NCBI GenBank assembly: GCA_030593295.1
Contig: JAUVHO010000007.1
Coordinates: forward strand, 1-48,977
From: Methanomassiliicoccales archaeon
Lineage (GTDB): Archaea; Thermoplasmatota; Thermoplasmata; RBG-16-68-12; SOIM01
Reading direction: 5' to 3'
DNA: 48,977 nt
Shown here: piece after piece, positions 1 through 8,711 of the stretch
Layout: each line of letters starts with the position of its first letter
How positions within the stretch are numbered: position 1 is the first letter of the stretch
Position numbers and translations under genes: made by a program
Notes under the pieces: generated by a model
Seen by the model: only the letters and a program-made list of their open reading frames with translations
What the model was told of the DNA's origin: nothing
Databases searched by the model: none

Positions 1-603
1 GAGAAACTCTTTGATTTGATCTCGTAACCACACACGTTTCAGTGCTTTGGCGTGGCTTGTCACTTTCATCAGCGGCTTGAGTACTGAAGTGTCGAAGAAC
101 TCTGAATCCTCATCATCAAGTCTTTCTGGGTCCAATCCGAAGTAGGCCGTGTTCTGAAACATAATGATGCGTGAGTGATCCTCAAGCCTGGATAGAATGA
201 GGTCCTTCATTGCAGCGCCCTTTGAGACCGATGAAAGGGAATAACTGCCTTTCACCGATTTCAGGACACCTCGAAACCTCTTCTGGTGCCTTGTAATGTC
301 CTGATGAAGGTGTTCCCTGAAGTTATACCTCTCCAAACCAGTCAGCCCGTTGACGAGTATGAAATGCTTCGACCAACGCTTTCTCCATTTCTCCCTTTTT
401 GGCTTTCTTCTGCACAAGAGAAAATGAAGGTCGCCAAACTCCAGAGAATCTGTCTTCGAATCCTTGAAGTACTCCCTCACCTTAGGATGACTGAATATCC
501 GCACTGCTGGATGGGAAAAACACTTGCGTCCATACATATGAGATTGCATTGCGGACTCTTCGGCCTGGACATTCTCTCTCCCTGATTCTGTTAACAGATT
601 CAT
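1..603 (-). CDS. Unrecognised protein, partial at left edge
   Basis: An open frame runs leftward from an ATG at 603-601 without a stop to the window edge, giving at least 201 residues; the C-terminus is missing. I do not recognise the family. The chain is rich in Lys, Arg and His, has a basic stretch around residues 64-75 (RRKPKREKWRKRW) and no membrane segment or signal peptide, so a soluble, possibly nucleic-acid-binding protein is plausible but only inferred. A TATA-like box (tttaagta on the minus strand, near 626-635) lies about 25-30 nt before the ATG, which suits a leaderless transcript. The same AT-rich spot could serve the divergent small operon starting at 689. It is not a recognisable transposase. 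Confidence 0.5.
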   Translation of the reverse strand, partial: MNLLTESGRENVQAEESAMQSHMYGRKCFSHPAVRIFSHPKVREYFKDSKTDSLEFGDLHFLLCRRKPKREKWRKRWSKHFILVNGLTGLERYNFREHLHQDITRHQKRFRGVLKSVKGSYSLSSVSKGAAMKDLILSRLEDHSRIIMFQNTAYFGLDPERLDDEDSEFFDTSVLKPLMKVTSHAKALKRVWLRDQIKEFL

Positions 604-688
604 GCACGAATGATTAACAACAAAGTACTTAAACTCAACGTCATTACTCCCCGGGCCTCGCCCCCCTTGAGGTTCAGGAGGTGAATGA

Positions 689-916
689 ATGAAGAAGATA
701 TGGATAGAGAAAGAGACGCACGAACTACTCGAAGAGCTGTCTGAGACAGAGAGCAGGAGTCCCTCCAGTCTTGCGGACGAGATCCTCTGCCAATCCCTGA
801 AAGACATAATGGAGGAGCTTGAAAGCCAGGAAGATGATGGGGACGATGATGAAGAGAGCAACGAGAATGGTTGTGAGACTGAAGAAGACGATGATGACGA
901 GGATTACGAGGACTAG
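689..916 (+). CDS. Small ribbon-helix-helix-like protein with acidic tail
   Basis: A 75-residue protein. Residues 1-45 look like a ribbon-helix-helix DNA-binding module: a short N-terminal strand (KKIWIEKET) followed by two predicted helices around LLEELSE and SLADEILCQSLKDIMEEL. Residues 46-75 are almost wholly Asp/Glu, ending in EEDDDDEDYED. RHH proteins commonly repress their own operons, and an acidic tail could modulate DNA binding or mimic DNA; both are inference. A strong Shine-Dalgarno (ggaggtga, 677-684) precedes the ATG by 4 nt. The next gene starts 14 nt downstream, so the two are probably co-transcribed. The fold is assigned by eye only. Confidence 0.6.
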   Translation: MKKIWIEKETHELLEELSETESRSPSSLADEILCQSLKDIMEELESQEDDGDDDEESNENGCETEEDDDDEDYED

Positions 917-930
917 AGTAGGCGATAACA

Positions 931-1116
931 GTGTCAGGAGAATGCGAAGACAAGGTTCTTTACTTCGAGGGCGACCAGTTGCGAGTCTTCAGGGGAATCA
1001 TAGAGTCAGAAGACCAGCACTTCATATGCCTGAGGCGCAGGGATGGAATGGTGCGAATCGCAAAGACCAGCGTGGTGAAAATACAGCAAAGGACATCATC
1101 ACTTGATGAGGATTGA
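931..1116 (+). CDS. Small beta-barrel-like protein of unknown function
   Basis: A 61-residue protein starting at GTG, 14 nt after the RHH-like gene. The alternating hydrophobic pattern (KVLYFEGDQLRVFRGIIE ... HFICLRRRDGMVRIAKTSVVKIQ) suggests five short strands, as in SH3-like or Sm-like barrels, but no family motif fixes this. With the upstream gene it forms a two-gene unit that could be a small regulator pair. A further in-frame GTG 4 nt after the stop opens only a 19-codon frame (1120-1179) ending in TAG, just before the recombinase remnant, so a third operon gene may have been cut there. Confidence 0.5.
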   Translation: MSGECEDKVLYFEGDQLRVFRGIIESEDQHFICLRRRDGMVRIAKTSVVKIQQRTSSLDED

Positions 1117-1197
1117 CAGGTGACAGACTTGCAGGGCCTCTTGGAAGGGATGACAGAGAGAGCATGGGACCGAGATTAGACACAGGAAGGTCTCGAT

Positions 1198-1662
1198 TTG
1201 GACAATGAGGATCGCTCCAAGAAAATCAAACGAGGTATCGAAAGAGCCAAAGCGATTAAGGGGAAGTGGGGTCGACCGGGTGTTGCCGAGCTCAAGGGAG
1301 ACCCGCATTTGGCCGCTAAGGCATCAGAATTGCGGTCTGAAGGCTTCTCTTGGTCACAGATAGCCTCTCGCCTTTCCATAAGCAGAAGTAGCGCTAGAAG
1401 GCTCGTAAACCTGTGCCAAAAAGATGCAGAAAGCCAGATAGACAACGATCCCGATTCACCAGTGTCAATTGGAGATGTTTCTGACACGTGTGTCGAAAAG
1501 ATGGACAGGAAAGAAGTTGTTCAGGCGGATCTTGTTGATGTTGTCCAGTCTATAGATGTTTCGACAAACGATGAGGTTCTGGCAAAGATGCCTAGAACGT
1601 TCCAAATATTCTCGGACCTCCTCAAGCAGGTGAGAGAGGATCAGCCTAAGAACACAGATTGA
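1198..1662 (+). pseudogene. Serine resolvase C-terminal remnant (copy 1)
   Basis: The 154-residue frame begins with IKRGIERAKAIKGKWGRPG, the linker typical of serine resolvases and invertases just after the catalytic domain, followed by a helix-turn-helix (EGFSWSQIASRLSISRSSARR). The roughly 130-residue catalytic domain with the active serine is absent; an in-frame TAG at 1177 closes the frame upstream. A TTG start at 1198 with ggaagg at 1185-1190 could still allow expression, so a stand-alone DNA-binding protein is possible. The acidic tail (residues 95-154) is not standard for resolvases, but it is conserved in the second copy near 4300-4480. I call it a decayed recombinase gene, moderately sure. 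Confidence 0.6.
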
Positions 1663-1695
1663 TTTGAACCTTGACTATTCATCTCCCCCTCGGCG
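1325..1695 (+). repeat. Direct repeat, copy 1 (resolvase remnant and 3' flank)
   Basis: This segment matches 4194-4525 in the same orientation. Both copies start near cagaattgcgg, share blocks such as ctgtgccaaaaag and ctcaagcaggtgagag, and continue beyond the stop codon through a nearly identical 3' flank ending in atctccccctcggcg. Similarity stops sharply after position 1695. The two copies bracket the beta-helix surface gene. Confidence 0.85.
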
Positions 1696-2048
1696 TAGAT
1701 TTACTAGTCCCCAGTCGTCTTCTAATAGCCGCCATGGAACGTTGGAGCATGTGCCATCGGGACGTTCTCAATGATTTTGCTCAAGTGGATGCGTTTGATG
1801 ACTTGTTCGCTGCGAATCTAACATACGACCATTTGGAGCGTTCAATTGCCCTTGTTTGATGGACAGGATTGCGAAACAAAGAAAAACCTGTGAAGGAGTT
1901 ACGAACGGGCGAAAAATCTGATGAGCGGATAATATCGCATCGTAAGACTTAAATCTTCACATCTCATTGGTTTTTTCTGAGCGGGGGAGGAACTGACTTC
2001 GGGATAATGACAGAAACAATTCTAATTCTCTAGAAGGGAGGAGGAAGA
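1663..2048 (+). other. Intergenic region before the beta-helix gene
   Basis: It begins with the 33-nt tail of direct repeat copy 1. A 62-codon frame at 1671-1859 starts inside the repeat and has no family signature, so I do not accept it as a gene. Near 1947-1955 the stretch agacttaaatc resembles a TATA box and could drive the beta-helix gene about 95 nt downstream. A strong Shine-Dalgarno (gggaggagg, 2036-2044) precedes the ATG at 2049. Nothing else is recognisable. Confidence 0.5.
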
Positions 2049-4097
2049 ATGAAAGGAAAGATAGTAAGAATATTGAACGGAATGCTGTGTGCAGTGCTGG
2101 TAGCTACTTTGTTTGTCTCGGTGATCTCTATGAACTCTGGAAATGGATTGCAATCGGGCAGTCCTGCGGGTGGTTCGCCAACGGAAGTTTGGGTCGATGA
2201 TGATTTTGATTCCTCAACACCAGGTTGGGGGGTGGACCATTTTGATGTTATACAGGATGGTGTGGATGCTGTTGCGGAAGGCGGAACTGTGTATGTGTAC
2301 AATGGGATGTATTATGAGAATGTGGACGTGGGCAAGACGATAGATTTGACAGGTGAGGATAGGTATGATACCATCATCGATGCAGGTGGTAGTGGAGATG
2401 TCATCCATGTGAGCGCAGATTGGGTGAATGCAAGTGGGTTCACTTTGAGGAACAGCGGGGGCCAGGGATGGCCTGTTTATGATGCAGGGATAAAGCTTCA
2501 CATCGTCCAGAACTGCACGGTCATTGACAACAACGCCTCGAATAATAGTGGTCATGGCATCTACCTCCGTTATTCCGACGGGAACAGCGTCACAGGCAAC
2601 AACGCCTCGAATAATAGTGAATATGGCATCCATCTCGAAGATTCCGACGGGAACAGTGTCACAGGCAACAACGCCTCGAATAATGGGTATGGCATCGTCC
2701 TCGTAGATTCCGACGGGAACAACATCACAGGCAACAACGCCTCGATTAATGATGATTATAACATCTACCTATATTCTTCCAACTGGAACAACATCACAGG
2801 CAACAACGCTTCCTCAAGTATTTGGGGTTCTGGCATCCACCTCTCTTCTTCCAACTGGAACAGCATCATAGGCAACAACGCCTCCTCGAAAGGCGAAGAT
2901 GGCATCTACCTCTTTTATTCCGACTGGAACAGCATCATAGGCAACAACGCTTCCTCGAAAGGCGAAGATGGCATCCACCTCTTCTATTCCGACTGGAACA
3001 GCATCATAGGCAATAACTTCTCCTCGAACAAAGAAATTGGCATCCACCTCTCTTCTTCCAACTGGAACAGCGTCACAGGCAACAACGCCTCGAATAATAG
3101 TGTTCATGGCATCCGCCTCGAAGATTCCGACGGGAACAGCATCATAGGCAACAACGCCTCGAGTAATGTGCATGGCATCTATGTCTATGATTCTGACTTT
3201 AACGTCGTCGATGGCAATACCGTTTCCAGCAACGAAAATGGCATTACTCTCTCCAGCGGTGACGGAAATACCATCCAAGGTAATACCGTGTCTACAAACT
3301 TTGGTTATGGCATATATCTCTACTCTTCAGTCAACGATTTTGTTTACCACAATGACATCATAGGCAACACAAATCAAGCCTTTGATGATCGGACCGACAA
3401 TTATTGGGACGATGGTTATCCTTCTGGTGGCAATTACTGGTCTGACTATATCGGTGCAGATAGCTTCAAGGGCCCCAATCAAGACATTCCAGGCAGTGAT
3501 GGAATAGGTGACACGCCCTATGTGATCGATTCAGATTCTCAGGACGACTACCCCCTTATGGAATCCTTCAGTCCAAACCTACCTCCAATTGCTATTGCCG
3601 GCACGTCCCTCGATTCGGGCTCTCTTCGTCTGGATGGGAGCAAATCATACGATCCGGAAGGGGACACGCTCACATACACCTGGGTCCTCATAGGAATCAC
3701 AGACCCAACTTTCAACGATGTCCGAGTAGGTGTCGCACCTTTGATTGACGACCTTGTAGCTGGAGAGTACGAGGTGACCCTCAGGGTAGATGATGGAGGC
3801 AAATCGGACACGGACGTCATGCTCCTCGGAATTTTGCCCAAGCCCGGGAAGGTCTATCCTGCTGACGCCTTGGCAGACCTGATGGACGACGCACAGGCCG
3901 CAGGGGTAACCGGAGGTGCACTGCAAATGCTTCAAAATGCGTTGGATAAATGGAATCAGGGAGACAAGATTGGGTCGATTAAGCATCTGACGAACTTCAT
4001 TGATATGGTGGGGCAAGATGCGAGCTTGAGCGACGAAGATAAGAACGAGCTCATCGACAAGGCAGCGATCATATTGGCGAGCATGGAATTCGGATGA
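2049..4097 (+). CDS. Secreted right-handed beta-helix (NosD-like) surface protein
   Basis: A 682-residue exported protein. Residues 1-30 form a signal peptide (basic MKGKIVR, then a hydrophobic stretch). Residues 50-130 match the start of NosD/pectate-lyase-type beta-helices (VDDDF, FDVIQDGVDAVAEGGTVYVYNG). Residues 150-430 are about a dozen turns of 23-25 residues built on G-I-x-L ... D/W-N-S-I/V-x-G-N-N-A-S. A PKD-like domain follows (about 512-600, KSYDPEGDTLTYTW), then a helical C-terminal domain (about 605-682). No membrane anchor is visible. Ten consecutive turns carry an N-x-S sequon at the same place. The gene sits between two direct copies of a recombinase remnant, so acquisition by transfer is possible. 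The likely role is in the cell envelope or polysaccharide contact; no catalytic residues could be assigned. Confidence 0.85.
   Translation: MKGKIVRILNGMLCAVLVATLFVSVISMNSGNGLQSGSPAGGSPTEVWVDDDFDSSTPGWGVDHFDVIQDGVDAVAEGGTVYVYNGMYYENVDVGKTIDLTGEDRYDTIIDAGGSGDVIHVSADWVNASGFTLRNSGGQGWPVYDAGIKLHIVQNCTVIDNNASNNSGHGIYLRYSDGNSVTGNNASNNSEYGIHLEDSDGNSVTGNNASNNGYGIVLVDSDGNNITGNNASINDDYNIYLYSSNWNNITGNNASSSIWGSGIHLSSSNWNSIIGNNASSKGEDGIYLFYSDWNSIIGNNASSKGEDGIHLFYSDWNSIIGNNFSSNKEIGIHLSSSNWNSVTGNNASNNSVHGIRLEDSDGNSIIGNNASSNVHGIYVYDSDFNVVDGNTVSSNENGITLSSGDGNTIQGNTVSTNFGYGIYLYSSVNDFVYHNDIIGNTNQAFDDRTDNYWDDGYPSGGNYWSDYIGADSFKGPNQDIPGSDGIGDTPYVIDSDSQDDYPLMESFSPNLPPIAIAGTSLDSGSLRLDGSKSYDPEGDTLTYTWVLIGITDPTFNDVRVGVAPLIDDLVAGEYEVTLRVDDGGKSDTDVMLLGILPKPGKVYPADALADLMDDAQAAGVTGGALQMLQNALDKWNQGDKIGSIKHLTNFIDMVGQDASLSDEDKNELIDKAAIILASMEFG
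2871..3008 (+). repeat. Two near-identical 69-nt tandem units
   Basis: Units 2871-2939 and 2940-3008 differ at only three positions (two silent, one Tyr/His), while neighbouring turns of the beta-helix are more diverged. This indicates a recent in-frame duplication of one helix turn, a way to lengthen the protein by slippage or unequal recombination. Confidence 0.85.
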
Positions 4098-4193
4098 AGG
4101 AAATGTGAGTCGAGGGGAAGCGAAAAATCACGACCTCTGATACATTCTATGTTCATCTTGAATCATCAGCCTGCAGCTCAGTCGACAAAACCT

Positions 4194-4525
4194 CAGAATT
4201 GCGGCCTAGGGGGCTTTCGTTGTTGCAGGTAGCCTCCATCTGCAAAACAAGTGGGAATTGCGCTGGAAGGCTTGCGAATCTGTGCCAAAAAGGGATGTTT
4301 CTGGCACATGTGCCAAAAGACAGATAGGAAGAAGATTGTTGAGAGAGACGTTGTTCATGCCGTCCAGCCTATGGATGTCTCTACAGAGAATATGGTCCTG
4401 ACAAGGATGCCCAAAATATGCCTAAACCATTCCAAATATCCTCCCACCTTCTCAAGCAGGTGAGAGAAGATCAGTCCAAGAACGTAGTGTGATTTGAACC
4501 TCGACTATTCATCTCCCCCTCGGCG
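4194..4525 (+). pseudogene. Resolvase remnant, copy 2 (frameshifted direct repeat)
   Basis: A diverged copy of 1325-1695. The helix-turn-helix part is broken by frameshifts. A later frame (about 4293-4430) still encodes CQKTDRKKIVERDVVHAVQ and MDVSTENMVL, homologous to the acidic tail of copy 1. A short insertion (atgcccaaaatatgcc) breaks the frame again before the shared 3' flank. No intact gene remains. Because the copy is collinear with copy 1 and in the same orientation, the pair could have arisen by segmental duplication or by insertion of the intervening 2.5 kb. Confidence 0.75.
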
Positions 4526-4986
4526 CTAAATCAAAGGTTTAGATCCCCTAGAAACTATACACTGCTCGATGAAGGCTGGGATTGACCTTTACAATTACAG
4601 GGACAGACGGCAGAGGCGATATGTCTAAGTACCACGCCCATCGAAAAAGCTGGCATAGGTTGCAGGCGTGATGCGGTTGCTGGCAGGTCAGAAGATTCTG
4701 AGAAGTACGTTCAATTAGCAGGGGGAGCTGGAGAGAAGATCGAAGACAAGGAGAACAGGGAATACTTCTTCAGTGAGCTCGAAACAGTCCCTGCATACTC
4801 AAATGAGTGATCCAGGCTTGACCCATTCCGGCCGATCAGGCTTGGCCGAAAGATCCAAAGAAGAAGTTCTCAGTTGATGTACGAGGATGTCCACGATTCC
4901 TATTACTCTTGCGCAGGACGAATCAATCGTTCACCAATCATACCTGGGTTAGGTGCTGATAGGAAACATTTTTAGTCCAGAAGCCA
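4526..4986 (+). other. Gene-poor stretch with a possible ORF remnant
   Basis: No convincing gene. A frame without a usable start (about 4622-4810) reads LSTTPIEKAGIGCRRD ... EYFFSELETVPAYSNE and ends at TGA; it may be the tail of a lost gene, but I recognise no family. Near 4967-4978 the sequence catttttagtcc is a weak TATA candidate for the DUF2339 gene that begins at 4987. Confidence 0.35.
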
Positions 4987-7575
4987 ATGGTTGGATTGGA
5001 GGCTAAGGTGCGCATTGGCATTTTGGTTACTGGCATAGTCCTATCCGCGGTAGGCTTTGTATTCTCTTCTTCGATGCTGTTTATCATAATGGGTCCGGTT
5101 GCCTTGGTGGGCTTGGCACTCATCTTCATTGGGGTGCTTCTTCCAGATAAGCATCCTTCAGAGACCTATGACTACACCTCAACTCTTCAGAACTTGACGA
5201 GTCGTGTGTGGTTACTTGAAAGGCGTTTGTGGGAAACTGAACAACGCCTTCACAGTGCCGAAAGAAGTATTTCCGGGGCATCAGAAGAGAAACCGGTCCA
5301 AGAAGAAGTGCCGATCGAAGCTCCGCCAGCAACCGTGCCGGTGTCTGCCGAGGAAGTACGAGTGACTCCTGTCCCCGGATTCCAATACATCGCAGAAGCT
5401 CCCTCATCTAAACCTGTTGTCACCAAACGTCCAATTCTTCCAACTGGAGTATCGAGACTTGAGATGGAATTGGGTGAGAGATGGTTCCAGCGGATTGGGA
5501 TTGTGGTTCTTGTGATCGCGTTCCTTTTCGTTCTAGCCATCGCGATTCCCAACATGACATCCGAGCAGATCATCGCGGTCGACTTCGTCTCTGCACTCGC
5601 AATCGGCTTGATAGGAGAGTATTTGTACTCAAGGAAGAACATGCACTTCTACGCCAAGGGTCTGCAGATTGGAGCCTTCGCAATAGCACACATTGGTGTT
5701 TGGGGGAGCGGTTTCTACTTCAGACTAGCAGGTTTTCCCTGGCCATTTGCACTCGGAATATTGCTTGTTCTCGGGGGAGTGGCAGCTCTGAGGTACAAAT
5801 CTCCTTTCATGTCCTTTCAGACCGGTTTTCTGTTTCTTGCTTGGATTGGATGGCTGCGGCTGATTGATGAGCTCACAGCCCTCAACTTCTCGATAGTCCT
5901 TGCTGCTGGCGCAATTGGTATCCTGGCTTTGGTGCTTGCCCAACGACTGGAATTGCCTACAATCATTCTGATATTCTCAGTGGATGCGTTCGCCCTGGCC
6001 TCTTCCAGCCTGGTAGATCCCTTCGGCCTTCTGCCCGTACTCACACTCGGCTTCATCACCATCGGAATCGTGGCCTTCATTCGTCATGAGAGGATTATCA
6101 AGATCGAGCTCTTGAGCAGGTTTGACGCTTGGGCCTTAGGGATTGTCCTGACATATGGCCTTGCATTGGTATACGCCTTGCAGTTCACTGATGTGATTGC
6201 GGTTGCGGTGGTTGTCATCTTCACTGTCCTTCTCGTATTCTCAGAGTTCTCAACCAAGGACAGAGAATTCACTTTGGCCTTTGCTGGGCTAACGGGTCTA
6301 CTGCTGTTTCTAGTTCCATTCATTATGGATCAGGGAGAAATCGCGTTTGCGATTTACCCAGTATTGCTGATTGCCATAGCATTAGGGAAACCGGTCAAGG
6401 GACTTGCCTGGATGCCCAATTTGATATATTTCGGATTGGTAGTCTTTGCATTCTACGGGGCTTTGGGCTATTTCGCCATCAATCTCAATGTCATATGGGT
6501 CTTTTTCTTTGGCACCATGGCGATTCACGTGTTCCTCCAGAAGGAATCTGGTTATGCCTTAGATTTGGAGGATGTTCCAACCGATTTCCAGGTCATCATC
6601 CTTGCGGTGATTCTCTGTGGTGTCACAGCCCGCATCCTCTCAGGAGAGTCGGCGCTCATACTGTATGCCGTTGCCATTCCTCTGACCTTACTCGTTAATC
6701 GAGATTCTTTCCGAAATGAACCCATCAAATTCCCCCTGACCATCCTCGGCCTGGGACTGGCGTTCGGACTTGCCAGGTGGTGGGCATTGGTGCCTGTGCT
6801 CGGGGAAGAATATTCAGCTAATACCATCCTTTTAGCTACCTATCATCTCGTTGGCATGTTGATTCTGTGTGCGCTCGTGTACAAGTACGAACGGAGAAAC
6901 GTTGAAGACACGGGTAAGAAGGAGGGCTACGGCACATCTGTCGCCTCTTTGACACTCCTTGTGGGACTAGTCGCCCAGGATCCATACGTGGCAATCTTGT
7001 TCATCGCCCTGCCTCTGGCAGTCGTCGTCTTAGCCTACCGGGTCAACGATGCGTTCACCTTCAACCTGTCTTACATCATCCTAACCCTGCAGATTCTCGG
7101 CGGTTCCATGAGGTTTCTTGACAGCCCATCGGATATCATTTACGCCTTGCCCATATTCGCCACAATCCACATGCTCCTTGGTTTCCGCCTGAGCATGTAC
7201 TCTGACCGTCAACAAATCGCCAGATCCTCTCAGTTAGTTGGTGCCGTGGCCTGGTTCGTGATAGCTCCCATAACTTTCGGACCAGGCGTGATAACCACGG
7301 TTTCCTGGACTGTTCTTGGGGCGGTCACCGTGGCCTGGGGTCTTTGGCGACGTTTTCCAGATATCCGGTATCTTGGTTTTTTCGTGTTCTTCTCAGCCCT
7401 TGGAAAGGCGTTCTTATATGACATCGCCGGCCTGCCAATAGAGATAAGAATCCTGGGCCTTGTGATTCTCGCAGTGGCCCTGCTGGCCATATCATACGGA
7501 TACACAAAATACAGAAAGAAGCACGTTGAAATTCTCAAAACCAAGGCCCAATTGTCCGCCAAAGAATCGCAATGA
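4987..7575 (+). CDS. DUF2339 family polytopic membrane protein
   Basis: An 862-residue protein matching the DUF2339 (COG5373) pattern: two N-terminal membrane segments (residues 1-52), a charged coiled-coil linker (about 58-100), a Pro/Val-rich spacer, then ELGERWFQRIGIVVLVIAF at about 160-178, the family's typical entry into a long run of more than twenty membrane helices reaching residue 838. The C-terminus is a short basic tail. The biochemical role of the family is unknown. The gene stands alone: direct repeats lie upstream and the isomerase gene is convergent, its stop codon adjoining this one. Length is normal for the family. Confidence 0.85.
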   Translation: MVGLEAKVRIGILVTGIVLSAVGFVFSSSMLFIIMGPVALVGLALIFIGVLLPDKHPSETYDYTSTLQNLTSRVWLLERRLWETEQRLHSAERSISGASEEKPVQEEVPIEAPPATVPVSAEEVRVTPVPGFQYIAEAPSSKPVVTKRPILPTGVSRLEMELGERWFQRIGIVVLVIAFLFVLAIAIPNMTSEQIIAVDFVSALAIGLIGEYLYSRKNMHFYAKGLQIGAFAIAHIGVWGSGFYFRLAGFPWPFALGILLVLGGVAALRYKSPFMSFQTGFLFLAWIGWLRLIDELTALNFSIVLAAGAIGILALVLAQRLELPTIILIFSVDAFALASSSLVDPFGLLPVLTLGFITIGIVAFIRHERIIKIELLSRFDAWALGIVLTYGLALVYALQFTDVIAVAVVVIFTVLLVFSEFSTKDREFTLAFAGLTGLLLFLVPFIMDQGEIAFAIYPVLLIAIALGKPVKGLAWMPNLIYFGLVVFAFYGALGYFAINLNVIWVFFFGTMAIHVFLQKESGYALDLEDVPTDFQVIILAVILCGVTARILSGESALILYAVAIPLTLLVNRDSFRNEPIKFPLTILGLGLAFGLARWWALVPVLGEEYSANTILLATYHLVGMLILCALVYKYERRNVEDTGKKEGYGTSVASLTLLVGLVAQDPYVAILFIALPLAVVVLAYRVNDAFTFNLSYIILTLQILGGSMRFLDSPSDIIYALPIFATIHMLLGFRLSMYSDRQQIARSSQLVGAVAWFVIAPITFGPGVITTVSWTVLGAVTVAWGLWRRFPDIRYLGFFVFFSALGKAFLYDIAGLPIEIRILGLVILAVALLAISYGYTKYRKKHVEILKTKAQLSAKESQ

Positions 7576-8616
7576 TTAGGGTGAGTAAACCTTCTTCTTG
7601 ACCTCTTGAATCGCGTGGACCGGCATCGGGTCAACACCCTTCAGAACGGCCAGATAGAAGCTGACGTAATCTCCAAGATACATGTTGTGGAGCATTCTTG
7701 ACAGGACGGTCGTTCCTTGAGCCCATACCTCGTGGGTCTTCGCCTTCTTGCCCAGCATCTCAACGGCCACCCTCACCTGATTCCTGGTTTCATTGTTCTC
7801 GTGCTTGTCCCTGAGGAATATTGCTGCGAACCTCTTCCCTTTGGAATCTGTCGCCCATCCTTCGATCTCGTTGTGGGTCATCTCAGGGATCTCGCTTTTC
7901 CACGCGAGCGTTTTGGCGTTCTCGTTTATCTGCGTCTTCCACCTTCTGGCAACCGCATTGTAGATCGTGTGACCGTAAATCGCGGGAATTCTCTTCTCCA
8001 GGAGCTTGGCGATCTTCTTGGCTTCGTTGTTCTTGGCCTCCACGTTAGCTGTCCAGCCGTGTTGGATCTCCTCCAGGAAGCCTCTGGCTTCGCGCATATC
8101 CTCCTCCACCCTGACGAGAGCAGCCTCCTGTAAAAGATAAGCTATGGAGGAAAACAGGTATCCTATCGCACCTCTTGGCGGCATCCCTGGAGGCAGTAGG
8201 ATACAGGGGAAACCCCTCGATCTGCACAGCTTCTCGAGCTTTCCTCCTGATGTCACTCCAACTATCCTGCAACCCCTCCTGAGAGCGTGCTCCGTACAAG
8301 CCAACGTCTCTCGAGTGTTCCCTGAGTAGCTCACCATTATAGCCAGAGTGTCTGGGCCAGCGAACCTGGGCAGTCCAGAGGTCCTGTTTGCCATTATCGG
8401 GATATGCATCTTATCGCTCAACCAGTCCCTTATGAGTTCTCCCCCCACCGAGGATCCTCCCATTCCAGAGACTATTACCGATGATGGGTTCTGTTTCGGA
8501 AGGTCCAGTCCGCTAACAAGTGATTTTGTTCTATCGATCTGTGACGGCAAGGACGAGATAACCGCCAGCATGTTTGATTTGTCCACTGCGTGTATCTTCT
8601 TGATGTCGTCGAGCAT
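7576..8616 (-). CDS. Bifunctional phosphoglucose/phosphomannose isomerase
   Basis: A 346-residue archaeal-type PGI/PMI that interconverts glucose-6-P or mannose-6-P with fructose-6-P in the cytosol, feeding glycolysis/gluconeogenesis and mannose-based glycosylation precursors. Two SIS domains are visible. The first has GMGGSSVGGE (51-60) and SYSGNTRET (96-104), which bind the sugar phosphate; then PPGMPPRGAIGYLF (about 142-155). The catalytic EMTHNEIEGW lies near 244-253. Length is typical. The start ATG at 8616 is preceded on the minus strand by aagttataatc, a TATA-like box at leaderless distance. It is divergent from the riboflavin operon and convergent with the DUF2339 gene. Confidence 0.93.
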   Translation of the reverse strand: MLDDIKKIHAVDKSNMLAVISSLPSQIDRTKSLVSGLDLPKQNPSSVIVSGMGGSSVGGELIRDWLSDKMHIPIMANRTSGLPRFAGPDTLAIMVSYSGNTRETLACTEHALRRGCRIVGVTSGGKLEKLCRSRGFPCILLPPGMPPRGAIGYLFSSIAYLLQEAALVRVEEDMREARGFLEEIQHGWTANVEAKNNEAKKIAKLLEKRIPAIYGHTIYNAVARRWKTQINENAKTLAWKSEIPEMTHNEIEGWATDSKGKRFAAIFLRDKHENNETRNQVRVAVEMLGKKAKTHEVWAQGTTVLSRMLHNMYLGDYVSFYLAVLKGVDPMPVHAIQEVKKKVYSP

Positions 8617-8687
8617 TCGTCGACTAATGACCCCATCGAGATTATAACTTTTTTCTATCCTAACCTACTATTTTCTTGGTAGCTACA

Positions 8688-8711
8688 ATAAAGTTAATAT
8701 GTTCGACCAGC
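8688..8711 (+). promoter_or_regulatory. Promoter of the riboflavin operon
   Basis: The AT-rich stretch ataaagttaatat (8688-8700) lies about 12-24 nt before the chosen ribB ATG at 8712. No Shine-Dalgarno is present, so a leaderless or very short-leader transcript is likely. No riboswitch-like structure was seen in the 95-bp divergent space. Confidence 0.45.

Noticed and set aside
286-585. 99-codon plus-strand frame at the left edge
   Set aside because: It is the antisense shadow of the longer minus-strand gene, which has its own promoter-like box.
1660-1695. gatttgaacc and the following bases resemble the reverse complement of a tRNA T-loop (att site or tRNA end), present in both direct repeats
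   Set aside because: The flanking bases do not pair as a T-stem in either copy, and no acceptor or anticodon arm can be drawn.
1671-1859. 62-codon plus-strand frame
   Set aside because: It begins inside the repeat, has no Shine-Dalgarno or family signature and no counterpart after repeat copy 2.
2520-3310. Regularly spaced repeats that might suggest a CRISPR-like array
   Set aside because: They lie in frame within a signal-peptide protein and encode beta-helix turns without constant-length spacers.
4622-4810. Open frame ending in a reasonable-looking protein tail
   Set aside because: There is no start codon, promoter or recognisable family; it is kept only as a possible remnant in the gap entry.
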